Assembly: GCF_000374085.1 (NCBI RefSeq)
Contig: NZ_KB893592.1
Coordinates: 1 to 64,000 of the forward strand
Direction: 5' to 3'
DNA: 64,000 nt
DNA from: Spirosoma spitsbergense DSM 19989
GTDB lineage: Bacteria; Bacteroidota; Bacteroidia; Cytophagales; Spirosomataceae
Below are positions 9,607 through 18,323 of this stretch, piece after piece; within the stretch, counting starts at the first letter, position 1; every line of letters starts with the position of its first letter. The notes beneath the pieces are model-generated. The model made no database searches and was not told the origin of the DNA. It worked only from the letters and a program-made list of their open reading frames with translations. The position numbers were made by a program, and so were the translations under genes.

Positions 9607-9659
9607 AATAGCCGCTTACCAGTAGCAGCATAGTCAACTGCTTCCGGTAAGCGGCTATT
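9607..9659 (+). terminator. Hairpin between the 8289 gene and the HHH gene
   Basis: Arms AATAGCCGCTTACC (9607-9620) and GGTAAGCGGCTATT (9646-9659) pair perfectly, with a further AGCAG/CTGCT stem inside, and are followed by a short T run. It ends only 20 bases before the TTG start of the next gene, so it could terminate the first gene and also limit readthrough into, or translation of, the second. Confidence 0.75.
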
Positions 9660-9679
9660 TTATCTAAACAGAAAAGGTC

Positions 9680-11764
9680 TTGCGAACGGTTTACCTGCTC
9701 ACTGTAGCTGGCTTCTTTATCTCGTTTGCGGCTCAGTCACAAACGAATACGGCGTTGCGTCGGGATGCCGATATTAGCAAGTATTTGCAAGACCTGTTTC
9801 CCGTACAAACGGAGGGCATTGATTATCAGGCCGTTTATGATGCACTGACCCAGCTCTACGCCAGTCCGCTTGACCTGAACACGGCAAGCCGGGAAGAACT
9901 GGAAGCTACCTACCTTCTCACCGAACGTCAGCTAAGCAATTTGGCGAGCTACCGTACAGAATTGGGTGATTTACTATCTGTCTACGAATTACAGGCAGTA
10001 CCTGGTTTTGATTTACCCACTATCCGGCGGTTGCTCCCTTTTGTAACGGTTGCCGGCACGCCGGGTTTGTTTGGTGTTTTACCAACTCCGACGGATAATT
10101 ACCTGATTGTACGCTATGAGCGGGTAGCTGAAATCCAGAAGGGATTTACGGAAGCCACGCCCGACAAAAAGGGTACCCTGCCAACGCGCTACCTCGGCGA
10201 CGCCGGGCAGTGGTACGCCCGCTATCGCTACAGCCGTCCACGCGCTTTCAGCATCGGGCTAACGATGGAAAAAGACCCCGGCGAGCAGCTAAACTGGAAC
10301 CCTTCGTCCAACCGGTACGGAGCGGATTATATTTCCTTTCACGCCCAGGTTCAAAACCGGGGTCGCTGGCGGAACATTCTGGTCGGGGATTATCAACTGC
10401 AAATCGGGCAGGGATTGGTTCTGTCGGCGGGGTTCGTACTGGGCAAAAGTGCCGAAACGGTACAGACCGTTCGTCGCCCTACCCTGGGTGCCCGGCCCTA
10501 CACATCACTGACCGAATACGGTTATTTTAGGGGTGCCACAGCAACGTATGCCCTGCACAAGACGCTGGACATTACGCTCATGGCATCCAGAAACCGTCGC
10601 GATGCGAATATTGTAGCGGACAGTTTGGGTAATGGGACTATCTTCAGTTCACTGCAAACCTCCGGTCTTCACCGAACAAAATCAGAAATTAATGACCAAG
10701 GGAGTTTACTCGAAACAAATCTGGGCGCTCATGTCCTCTATCATAACCGCAATCAGCTTCAGCTTGGCTTCACGGTACTACAAACAACCTTCAGCAACTA
10801 TTTTCAGAAGCGGAATTTAGCCTACAATCAGTACGATTTCACGGGAAAGCAAAATCTTGTTGCGGGTCTACATGGCAGCTACATCTGGCACAACTGGAAT
10901 CTGTTTGGCGAAGTGGCCCGTAGTAGTGGCTCCGTTACTAATTCGGGCGGTATTGGTGCGGTAGTGGGTGCCTTAGCCAGTCTGACCAAAAAAGTAGATG
11001 TAGCTCTTCTTCTTCGCCATTACGACCGAAATTTTCATAGTTTTTACGGGAACGCCTTCAGTGAAGGAACCCGGAACAGCAACGAGTCGGGAGCTTATCT
11101 GGGCGTGAAATACACCGTTTACCGGAAAGTGACGGTCGGCGGGTTTATTGACTTCTACACGTTTCCGTGGTTAAAATACCTGGTTGATAAACCATCCGGC
11201 GGGTTCGATTATTTGTTACAGGGCCGTTACACCCCCAACCGCCAAACGGCCTTTTATGCAGTCTATCACGAAGAACACAAACAGAAAAACCTGACCCTTG
11301 GCAAAGTTAAAGATGTGGTTGGCACCACGCGTCGCAGCTACGCCTTGAACGCCGAGTACAGATTAGCCCCCGGCCTTTCCCTGCGTTCGCGGGTGCAGTG
11401 GGGCAGTTTTACGTATGCCGGCCAATCAGCTTCTCAGGGATTAGCGCTGGTGCAGGATGCCACATTCGATTACCGGCGACTGAGTTTGAGCGGGCGGATT
11501 GCGCTGTTTGGCACGGATGATTATGATAGCAGGCAGTACGTCTACGAGCGGGACGTGCTGTATGCCTTCTCGTTTCCGGCGTATTTCAATCACGGTGTTC
11601 GCCATTATTTACTGGCACAATACAGACTAACCCAGCAGTTGGATATATGGGTACGCTGGGCCAGAACTGATCTGACCAATCAAACCACCGTTGGCTCCAG
11701 TTTGGACCTAATTGATGCCCCGCACAAAACGGAAGTGAAAGTTCAGGCACGCTGGCGTTTTTAG
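9680..11764 (+). CDS. Helix-hairpin-helix protein with outer-membrane beta-barrel-like C-terminus
   Basis: A 694-residue exported protein. The frame opens with TTG (9680-9682); the next residues RTVYLLTVAGFFISFAAQSQ form a good signal peptide, so this rare start is credible. Residues about 45-115 resemble ComEA-type helix-hairpin-helix repeats (PLDLNTASREELEATY, then a second hairpin ending TIRRLLPFV). The remaining 550 residues are rich in aromatic and alternating polar strands and end WRF, typical of outer-membrane barrels. Such HHH-plus-barrel proteins occur in Bacteroidota; a role in DNA uptake is only suggested by the ComEA-like part. Its stop is 4 bases from the convergent mlaF stop. 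Confidence 0.72.
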   Translation: MRTVYLLTVAGFFISFAAQSQTNTALRRDADISKYLQDLFPVQTEGIDYQAVYDALTQLYASPLDLNTASREELEATYLLTERQLSNLASYRTELGDLLSVYELQAVPGFDLPTIRRLLPFVTVAGTPGLFGVLPTPTDNYLIVRYERVAEIQKGFTEATPDKKGTLPTRYLGDAGQWYARYRYSRPRAFSIGLTMEKDPGEQLNWNPSSNRYGADYISFHAQVQNRGRWRNILVGDYQLQIGQGLVLSAGFVLGKSAETVQTVRRPTLGARPYTSLTEYGYFRGATATYALHKTLDITLMASRNRRDANIVADSLGNGTIFSSLQTSGLHRTKSEINDQGSLLETNLGAHVLYHNRNQLQLGFTVLQTTFSNYFQKRNLAYNQYDFTGKQNLVAGLHGSYIWHNWNLFGEVARSSGSVTNSGGIGAVVGALASLTKKVDVALLLRHYDRNFHSFYGNAFSEGTRNSNESGAYLGVKYTVYRKVTVGGFIDFYTFPWLKYLVDKPSGGFDYLLQGRYTPNRQTAFYAVYHEEHKQKNLTLGKVKDVVGTTRRSYALNAEYRLAPGLSLRSRVQWGSFTYAGQSASQGLALVQDATFDYRRLSLSGRIALFGTDDYDSRQYVYERDVLYAFSFPAYFNHGVRHYLLAQYRLTQQLDIWVRWARTDLTNQTTVGSSLDLIDAPHKTEVKVQARWRF

Positions 11765-11768
11765 TCGT

Positions 11769-12515
11769 CTACTTTTCCATTTCCCGGATGAGTTTATTGG
11801 CATTGATAAACTCATTCAACTCATCTACACTGGAATGAGTCAGCGAAGCACTGTCACCCTCCCAGAGTTTTTTACCCTTGTAGAGGAACATGATCTTCTC
11901 GCCAATCTCCATCATCGAGTTCATATCGTGGGTAATTACAACGGTAGTAATCTGAAACTCCTCGGTAATTTCGGCAATCAGCTCATCAATTTTGGCCGAT
12001 GTCAACGGGTCAAGTCCGGAGTTTGGCTCATCGCAGAATAAATATTTAGGATTCAATACGATGGCCCGGGCTATTCCGACGCGCTTTTTCATCCCACCAC
12101 TGATTTCAGAGGGCATGGAATCCCTGGCCTTTTCCAACCCAACGCGTTTCAGACATTCAATTGCCCGGTCCATTTTCTCGTTTTCCGGCTGGTCGGTGAG
12201 CATATCGAGTGGAAATCGAACATTGTCCAGTACCGACTTTGAATCGAATAGAGCCGATCCCTGAAACAGCACCCCCATTTCGCGCCGGATAGCCTTCTGA
12301 TCATTCAGAGAGCTGGTCAGGAAATTTCGACCGTCGTACATTACCTCGCCAGAGTCCGGTTTGACCAGGCCAATCATACACTTCAGCAAAACACTTTTCC
12401 CCGTACCGCTACCACCAATAATCAGGCTCGTTTCGCCGGGTTGAAATTTGCCTTCTATACCCACCAGAATTTGACGGTCATCGAAGGCTTTTGATATGTT
12501 TTTAATCGTAATCAT
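11769..12515 (-). CDS. ABC transporter ATP-binding protein, MlaF type
   Basis: A 248-residue ABC ATPase. Walker A is GGSGTGKS, the signature is ISGGMKKRVGIARA, and Walker B is YLFCDEPNSGLDP. The GMKKR form of the signature region and pairing with an MlaE permease identify the Mla/MCE phospholipid-transport class, which moves lipids between inner and outer membranes. It lies 103 bases downstream of the permease gene on the same strand. No MCE substrate-binding (MlaD) gene follows, because the next gene is convergent. Confidence 0.9.
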   Translation of the reverse strand: MITIKNISKAFDDRQILVGIEGKFQPGETSLIIGGSGTGKSVLLKCMIGLVKPDSGEVMYDGRNFLTSSLNDQKAIRREMGVLFQGSALFDSKSVLDNVRFPLDMLTDQPENEKMDRAIECLKRVGLEKARDSMPSEISGGMKKRVGIARAIVLNPKYLFCDEPNSGLDPLTSAKIDELIAEITEEFQITTVVITHDMNSMMEIGEKIMFLYKGKKLWEGDSASLTHSSVDELNEFINANKLIREMEK

Positions 12516-12520
12516 TTATC

Positions 12521-12605
12521 AATGAGTAGTTGAGTGAATGAGCGACTGAGTAAATAATTGTCAGTACCAACCCGCTTTGACGTATTATTCACTCAACCAC
12601 TCATT
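12521..12605. repeat. Imperfect inverted repeat between mlaE and mlaF genes
   Basis: Segments 12521-12539 (AATGAGTAGTTGAGTGAAT) and 12587-12605 are complementary at 18 of 19 positions with a 47-base loop. It fills most of the gap between the two transporter genes and could be an RNA-processing or stability element. It is AT-rich and has no T tract. Confidence 0.5.
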
Positions 12606-12618
12606 CATTTAGTCACAA

Positions 12619-13350
12619 TTAGGTTAGTAACATTTGCGTCAGAACGAAGTCAGCGGCTACGATAGCAATACAGCTATTGGTTACCGCTGCTGTTGAAGCA
12701 GCACCAACTTCCAGCGCTCCACCCCGAACCCGGTAGCCCTGATAAGCCGAAATCGTTGAGACCAGAAAAGCAAACACAACCGTTTTAATCAGCGCAAACG
12801 CAACGCCAAACGGCTTGTACTCGAATCGCAGGCCCGATACATATTCTTCCGGCGTAATTACCCCTGCCAGCGTACCTGCAATGTACCCGCCCAGAATGGC
12901 CAGAAAGCCAGCCATAATTACCAGTAAGGGAAACATAAGAACAGACGCTATCACTTTAGGTAGGATAAGATAGGAACTGGAATTAATTCCCATCACTTCA
13001 AGCGCATCGACCTGCTCGGTAATGCGCATAGTACCTAGTTCACTGGCAATGTTGGAACCTACTTTTCCCGCCAGAACGATGCATGACAACGTCGGTGCCA
13101 ACTCCAGAATGGAGCTATCCCGTACGATGAGCGCAATGATATTTTTGGGCACGAAGGGATTCGTCAGGTTGTACGCCGTCTGTACGCAGGTAACGGCTCC
13201 GATAAACGTATTGACCAGGGCGACGATGAAAATAGAACCGACACCAATGGAGGTGCATTCGTCCAGGATGAGTTTCAAGTAAACCCCGAACTTCTCCCGA
13301 TTACGGAAGAGTGTACCCAAAAAAATAAAGTAATTGCCTAATCTTGACAT
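12619..13350 (-). CDS. MlaE family ABC transporter permease
   Basis: A 243-residue inner-membrane protein with five or so hydrophobic segments. Its MlaE-family features include the amphipathic N-terminal region, the conserved central ELGTMRITEQVDALEVMG loop that contacts the ATPase, and the C-terminal GYRVRGGALEVGAASTAAV followed by a final membrane helix. With the ATPase encoded immediately downstream it should form the core of a lipid transporter that maintains outer-membrane asymmetry. It is the first gene of this two-gene unit and is divergent from the SDR at 13507. Confidence 0.92.
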   Translation of the reverse strand: MSRLGNYFIFLGTLFRNREKFGVYLKLILDECTSIGVGSIFIVALVNTFIGAVTCVQTAYNLTNPFVPKNIIALIVRDSSILELAPTLSCIVLAGKVGSNIASELGTMRITEQVDALEVMGINSSSYLILPKVIASVLMFPLLVIMAGFLAILGGYIAGTLAGVITPEEYVSGLRFEYKPFGVAFALIKTVVFAFLVSTISAYQGYRVRGGALEVGAASTAAVTNSCIAIVAADFVLTQMLLT

Positions 13351-13506
13351 AAACTGAGTAGCGAAACGATCAGACTATCTCCGACGCACAGCGGATGACA
13401 GTCCTTCGGAAGAACCCCCGGAAAGATAGAATGGTTTCTGATGTAACTTGCGCTTTAGGAAGAAGACAGACCGTTTAAATTAGTACAACTACAGACTATC
13501 AATTTA

Positions 13507-14184
13507 ATGAATCCACTAATTATTGTAACGGGCGGCACTAAAGGTATCGGGCGCGCCATAGTAGATAGGTTCGTTACCGCCGGGTTTGACGCTGTTGTCT
13601 GCGCCCGCTCCGTTGAAGATGTACCCGTGCAGGATACACTATTTCCCGTGGCGGCCGACCTCTCTACCCGTGCGGGTGTTGATGTGCTGCTCAACTATAT
13701 TCATTCCCTAAAACGACCAGTCGATGTACTCGTCAATAATACGGGTGTCTTTTTGCCTGGCCAGATTCAAAATGAAGCGGAAGGCACGTTCGATGTAGTG
13801 ATGAATACCAATTTGGGTAGTGCCTATCATTTGACGCGCGGCCTGCTCAATGGCATGATTACCCGTCGGCAGGGTCATATATTCATGATGTGTTCAACGG
13901 CGAGTATCACTCCTTACACCAATGGCGGCTCTTACTGTATCTCCAAATTTGCTTTGTTAGGCATGAGTCGTGTACTGCGCGAGGAGCTAAAACCCCATGA
14001 TGTGAAAGTGACAGCCGTTTTGCCGGGTGCTACGCTTACAGCCAGCTGGGAAGGGACTGACTTGCCGGAAGAACGGTTTCTGAAACCTGTTGATGTAGCC
14101 GATAGTGTGTGGGGTGCCTATTCGCTTTCCCGCAGTGCCGTAGTGGAAGAAATCCTTATTCGCCCCCAGCTAGGCGACCTTTAA
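13507..14184 (+). CDS. SDR family oxidoreductase
   Basis: A 225-residue short-chain dehydrogenase. TGGTKGIG is at residues 8-15, an NNTG motif (variant of NNAG) at 77-80, and the catalytic set Ser130, Tyr143, Lys147 (YCISK). An Arg after the second strand (CARS) favours NADP. The C-terminus is shorter than in typical 250-residue members and lacks the usual G-x-x-x-x-V-D-G-G end, a pattern seen in sepiapterin-reductase-like SDRs. The substrate is unknown. It is followed by a ROK kinase gene in the same direction after 126 bases. Confidence 0.88.
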   Translation: MNPLIIVTGGTKGIGRAIVDRFVTAGFDAVVCARSVEDVPVQDTLFPVAADLSTRAGVDVLLNYIHSLKRPVDVLVNNTGVFLPGQIQNEAEGTFDVVMNTNLGSAYHLTRGLLNGMITRRQGHIFMMCSTASITPYTNGGSYCISKFALLGMSRVLREELKPHDVKVTAVLPGATLTASWEGTDLPEERFLKPVDVADSVWGAYSLSRSAVVEEILIRPQLGDL

Positions 14185-14310
14185 GTGCATTTACTCATAC
14201 TCAGTTGGCAACTGATAACAATTCACTACGGACTCTTTTGTATCTTGCGCCCGGCTTTATTATTCCTAAGCGCTGGTACAATTTCATTATTAAACTGACT
14301 ATAACTACGA

Positions 14311-15225
14311 ATGGCTTCCGTTGAGTATCTGGGTATTGACGTTGGAGGCACGAACGTCAAAATGGGTATTGTCGATGCCAATACTGGCAAAATATCTAAC
14401 TTTTATAGTCACGACACGATTAGTTGGCGTGAGTCGGGCCACTTTATTGAGCGCTTTGGCGATGCAGTGTCCTTACAGCTATTGAGTCATAAAGATATAA
14501 AGCAGGTTGGCATTGGGCTTCCTGGCATGCTCAATCGCGAACGAACGATTCCGCTAGAGATTACGGCTATTCCAGAAATCAATGATATCCCAATGGTCGA
14601 CTTACTGAGTAAACGTTTCCCGGGTACTCAATTTTTTCTGGCCAACGATGCGAATGCGGCTGCTTTGGGTGAGTATTACTTTGCCGAAGAGAAAATTACG
14701 GAAAACTACATCTTCATTACTCTCGGAACGGGGATAGGTGGAGCTGCCATTATCAATAAAAAGATTTTTACGGGGGGCGATGGCAATGCCATGGAACCCG
14801 GTCATATCCCATCGCGCAACGGCCGGGTGCTGGAGCGTAATATTGGTAAGGTTGAACTACTTCAACTAGCCAACGAACGCCGGGAAAATTTTAAGAATGA
14901 AACAATGTTGCCTGATGATGGGCATATATCAACAACAGGCCTGGTAGCGGCTGCTGCCGAGGGGGATGAGCTAGCTTTGCAAATATGGGGCGAGGTGGGC
15001 GAAATGCTGGGCGAAGGGTTGGCAGCCCTTATTAAAATACTGGATATCAAGCAGGTGTTAATTGGTGGTGGATTATCGGCTTCCTTCGACTACATTATGC
15101 CTTCGGTTCACAAAACCCTCGATTACTGGCTCAATGATTATTACAAAAATGGCCTGAGCATTAAACGGGCTACTCTTGGGAATGATGCTGGTTTGCTTGG
15201 CGCAGCTTCGCTCTGTTTTGAGTAA
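14311..15225 (+). CDS. ROK family sugar kinase or regulator-like protein
   Basis: A 304-residue actin-fold protein of the ROK family. The phosphate-1 motif GIDVGGTNVKMGIVD is at the N-terminus, the catalytic Asp lies in NDANAAALGEYYF, and the phosphate-2 segment GTGIGGAAIINKKIFTGG follows. There is no N-terminal helix-turn-helix, so this is an enzyme rather than a repressor. The usual zinc motif (CxCGxxGCxE) after EPGHI is missing and replaced by a Cys-free stretch. Glucose or another hexose is the likely substrate, but the missing zinc loop makes specificity uncertain. Confidence 0.85.
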   Translation: MASVEYLGIDVGGTNVKMGIVDANTGKISNFYSHDTISWRESGHFIERFGDAVSLQLLSHKDIKQVGIGLPGMLNRERTIPLEITAIPEINDIPMVDLLSKRFPGTQFFLANDANAAALGEYYFAEEKITENYIFITLGTGIGGAAIINKKIFTGGDGNAMEPGHIPSRNGRVLERNIGKVELLQLANERRENFKNETMLPDDGHISTTGLVAAAAEGDELALQIWGEVGEMLGEGLAALIKILDIKQVLIGGGLSASFDYIMPSVHKTLDYWLNDYYKNGLSIKRATLGNDAGLLGAASLCFE

Positions 15226-15240
15226 AGCGGAAAGTGGCAG

Positions 15241-15279
15241 GTAGCGGACACGAATGTATTGCTTTCGCACGTCCGCTAC
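15241..15279. terminator. Weak hairpin between convergent ROK and murB genes
   Basis: GTAGCGGAC (15241-15249) and GTCCGCTAC (15271-15279) pair perfectly around a 21-base loop. There is no good T tract on either side, so terminator function is only suggested by its place between two convergent stops. Confidence 0.4.
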
Positions 15280-15290
15280 TTCCCCTTCAT

Positions 15291-16316
15291 TCAAACAATA
15301 TTTACTTCCGGAGAAATCAGGACGCCGAACATTTCCTGTACGGATTGCTGCACCTGCCTGGCGAGCGTTACAATGTCGTTTCCAGTGGCATTGCCATAGT
15401 TAACCAATACCAGCGCCTGTTTCGCATGAACACCTGTATCGCCGGTTCGGTACCCTTTCCAGCCTGCCTGTTCAATGAGCCATCCCGCCGGTATTTTTAC
15501 TAAATCATTACCAACAGGGTAACCTGGCAACGCTGGATACTGAGCTTTCAGGCGGTCGAACTGCGGTTTCGGAACCTCAGGATTCTTAAAAAAACTTCCT
15601 GCATTACCAATTTCGGCAGGGTCGGGAAGTTTGCTGCGCCGGATGCGGATAACGGCTTCGCTGATTGTCTGAATGGACAACGTATCATCCGATACACCCA
15701 TTTCGGCCAGTGTTTCCCGAATGGCTCCGTAGCGTGTATGAAAAACGGGATGCTTATCGAGCCGGAATGTTACAGCGGTAATAATGTACTGATTTTTCAG
15801 CTCCCGCTTGAAGACACTTTCCCGGTAGCCAAATGCACAGTCAGCATGGGAGAAAGTCCGTTTTTCGCCCGTTTGTATGTGCACTGCCGTCAGTGATTCG
15901 AATACCTGTTCCAATTCGACACCATAAGCACCAATATTCTGCATGGGCGCGGCACCTACCGTTCCCGGAATCAGGGATAGATTCTCCATACCAGCATGGC
16001 CGTGCTCAACGCAAAACAGGACTAGTTTATGCCAGTTCACACCAGCGCCGGCCGTTATATAGGTATGATCATCATCGGCACGAATTACCTCAATTCCCTG
16101 AATATTAACGTTGATGACTAAGCCATCAAAATCCTGGCACAAAAGGACATTACTCCCCCCGCCCAAAATCAGTTTGGGCGTATCCACAAACTCGGTTAGC
16201 TGGAGTAGGGTATAGATATCTTCTTCGCACGTGATCTCAACCCAATACCGTGCATTGGCATCAATGTGAAACGTATTGTAGGGTTTGAGTGATACATGGC
16301 TTTCTATAGTCAACAT
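15291..16316 (-). CDS. murB: UDP-N-acetylenolpyruvoylglucosamine reductase
   Basis: A 341-residue cytoplasmic flavoenzyme that reduces UDP-GlcNAc-enolpyruvate to UDP-MurNAc for peptidoglycan. The FAD-binding PCMH domain starts with SLKPYNTFHID and includes LGGGSNVLL and IPGTVGAAPMQNIGAYG; the catalytic-region motif NAGSFFKNP contains the conserved Ser. Length and the extra region in the middle (ESVFKRELKN) place it in the E. coli-like type I MurB class. It is alone rather than in a mur cluster and is divergent from the lipoprotein gene at 16429. Confidence 0.95.
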   Translation of the reverse strand: MLTIESHVSLKPYNTFHIDANARYWVEITCEEDIYTLLQLTEFVDTPKLILGGGSNVLLCQDFDGLVINVNIQGIEVIRADDDHTYITAGAGVNWHKLVLFCVEHGHAGMENLSLIPGTVGAAPMQNIGAYGVELEQVFESLTAVHIQTGEKRTFSHADCAFGYRESVFKRELKNQYIITAVTFRLDKHPVFHTRYGAIRETLAEMGVSDDTLSIQTISEAVIRIRRSKLPDPAEIGNAGSFFKNPEVPKPQFDRLKAQYPALPGYPVGNDLVKIPAGWLIEQAGWKGYRTGDTGVHAKQALVLVNYGNATGNDIVTLARQVQQSVQEMFGVLISPEVNIV

Positions 16317-16409
16317 ATCTTATGGACGATGAAAGCCAAAATTAACCAAAATATGGAACGGCCTGGTAAGTTGAATCAGTAGATTAACGTATTATAACGC
16401 TAAAACGAC

Positions 16410-16417
16410 TAATTTTG
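16410..16417 (+). promoter_or_regulatory. -7 element before the SPOR lipoprotein gene
   Basis: TAATTTTG fits TAnnTTTG and ends 11 bases before the ATG at 16429. No TTTG is found at the normal -33 distance, so the match is partial. Confidence 0.4.
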
Positions 16418-16428
16418 TACGCTATCGA

Positions 16429-17028
16429 ATGATGCTTATGTCTGGCAGATTATACGGATTTTTACTACTTACGGTACTACTTATTAGTGGTTGTGCGGGC
16501 AGTCGTTCTGTATCGTCGGGTCGTGGTTCAGCTACTGTCGATTATAACAGTTATAATGAAGACCTATCTTCGGTACGGCCTGTTTATAACTCAGTGCCCC
16601 CTACCCCGCCCGCAGGCAATCGCTCAACAGTACCCGTGCCGGCTCCGGCAGCGACACCCCGCAAACCGGATGTCCGTAAACCAACGGCACCCGTGGAAGC
16701 ACTGCACATTAACCGCAGGCTCGACATGGTGCTAGACACGCTGGCCACCGAAAACCGCTCTGTTCGTTATGCGCCGGGTTATCGTATTCAGGTGTATGTA
16801 GGAACGCAGCGTCAACAAGTCGAAGATGCTAAGTTACTAATCACACAAAATTTCCCCGAACTGAGCCCTTATTTAAGTTATAATCAACCAACCTATAAAC
16901 TAAAAGTAGGCGACTTTATGCGTCGTTTAGATGCAGAACGCTACTACTCGGCCATTCGCCGGTTAATCATATCGGCGCAGTTACAGCCCGATAAGGTAGA
17001 TATAAGACGAAGCCTATTAATAAAGTAG
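16429..17028 (+). CDS. SPOR-domain-like lipoprotein
   Basis: A 199-residue lipoprotein. The signal peptide ends in the lipobox LISGC, giving a lipidated Cys at residue 22. Residues about 25-95 are Pro/Ser/Thr-rich and likely disordered. The C-terminal 80 residues (GYRIQVYVGTQRQQVEDAK through YKLKVGDFMRRLDAERYYS) look like a SPOR fold, which binds denuded peptidoglycan at division sites. I infer an envelope role. The start could also be the second or third Met codon (16432 or 16438). gmd follows 78 bases later. Confidence 0.8.
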   Translation: MMLMSGRLYGFLLLTVLLISGCAGSRSVSSGRGSATVDYNSYNEDLSSVRPVYNSVPPTPPAGNRSTVPVPAPAATPRKPDVRKPTAPVEALHINRRLDMVLDTLATENRSVRYAPGYRIQVYVGTQRQQVEDAKLLITQNFPELSPYLSYNQPTYKLKVGDFMRRLDAERYYSAIRRLIISAQLQPDKVDIRRSLLIK

Positions 17029-17106
17029 TTCATGAATTTCATTGGTATACGTTAACTTTGCTTAATTAAGATAATTTTAAGCATTGGTATTGACCTGTTT
17101 AAATAA

Positions 17107-18219
17107 ATGAAAAAAGCACTAATTACCGGAGTCACCGGACAGGATGGGGCCTATCTGGCCGAACTACTGTTGGAAAAAGGATACGAAGTTCATGGGATCA
17201 AACGCCGGAGTTCGCTCTTCAATACGCAGCGTATTGACCACATGTACGAAGACCAGCACGAGAAAAACGTACATTTCATTCTCCACTACGGCGATTTATC
17301 GGACTCGACCAATATTATCCGCATCATTCAGGAAGTTCAGCCCGACGAAATTTATAATCTCGGTGCCATGTCGCACGTGCGGGTGAGTTTCGATGAACCA
17401 GAATATACGGCTCAGGTGGATGGTATCGGAACGCTGCGTATTCTGGAGGCAGTTCGTTTGCTCGGGCTTACTGAAAAAACCCGAATTTATCAGGCGTCGA
17501 CATCGGAACTATATGGCGGTGTGCAGGGCCACGCCCAATCAGAGACAACACCATTTTATCCACGTTCGCCGTATGCGGTAGCCAAGTTGTATGGCTACTG
17601 GATTACCGTTAACTACCGGGAAGCATACAACATGTATGCCTGCAATGGGATTCTGTTCAACCACGAATCGCCACTACGGGGAGAAACCTTCGTAACCCGC
17701 AAAATTACCCGGGCCGTATCCCGTATTGCACTGGGGCTACAGGACAAGGTTTACCTGGGAAACCTTGACTCCCTGCGAGACTGGGGTCATGCGAAAGACT
17801 ATGTAGAGGCCATGTACCTGATTTTGCAACAGGATAAGCCTGAAGATTACGTAATTGCTACCGGCGTTACGACCAGTGTACGTGATTTCGTTCGGATGTC
17901 GTTTGCCGAAATTGGGGTTGAACTTACCTTCAGTGGCGAGGGGGTTTCTGAGGTAGGAACCGTTGCGAGTTCAACGAATCCTGAGTTCCCGGTAGAGGTA
18001 GGGAAAGCAGTCGTTTGCATTGATCCACGTTATTTCCGCCCAACGGAAGTGGACTTGTTACTGGGTGATCCAACCAAAGCAATGACCCAACTGAACTGGA
18101 AGCCGAAGTATGATTTGGCAGCCCTCGTGAAAGACATGATGACTGCCGATATTGCCTTATTCCAGCGCGATCAGCTTCTTTCAAAAAGCGGTCATCAGAT
18201 ATTGAACTACTTCGAATAG
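17107..18219 (+). CDS. gmd: GDP-mannose 4,6-dehydratase
   Basis: A 370-residue extended SDR that converts GDP-mannose to GDP-4-keto-6-deoxymannose, the precursor of GDP-fucose and related deoxysugars of surface polysaccharides. The N-terminal [19 protein letters not shown] and the specific [16 protein letters not shown] are diagnostic of Gmd; the catalytic Tyr-Lys pair is in [12 protein letters not shown], preceded by STSELYG. Length is normal. No fucose synthase gene is adjacent. A TAACTTTG sequence at 17053-17060 may be its -7 box. A strong terminator follows. Confidence 0.95.
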   Translation: MKKALITGVTGQDGAYLAELLLEKGYEVHGIKRRSSLFNTQRIDHMYEDQHEKNVHFILHYGDLSDSTNIIRIIQEVQPDEIYNLGAMSHVRVSFDEPEYTAQVDGIGTLRILEAVRLLGLTEKTRIYQASTSELYGGVQGHAQSETTPFYPRSPYAVAKLYGYWITVNYREAYNMYACNGILFNHESPLRGETFVTRKITRAVSRIALGLQDKVYLGNLDSLRDWGHAKDYVEAMYLILQQDKPEDYVIATGVTTSVRDFVRMSFAEIGVELTFSGEGVSEVGTVASSTNPEFPVEVGKAVVCIDPRYFRPTEVDLLLGDPTKAMTQLNWKPKYDLAALVKDMMTADIALFQRDQLLSKSGHQILNYFE

Positions 18220-18259
18220 ACTTATACAACTATCTGAGTAATCAGCATTAACGTTTCAT

Positions 18260-18302
18260 AAACAAAAAATGTCCGCCATTTACTGGCGGACATTTTTTGT
18301 TT
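18260..18302. terminator. Bidirectional terminator between gmd and htrA
   Basis: Perfect 19-bp arms (18260-18278 and 18284-18302) with a GTCCGCCA/TGGCGGAC core, flanked by A6 and T6 runs, lie between two convergent genes. Confidence 0.92.
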
Positions 18303-18323
18303 GCACCGGACTGATTTTATCCG

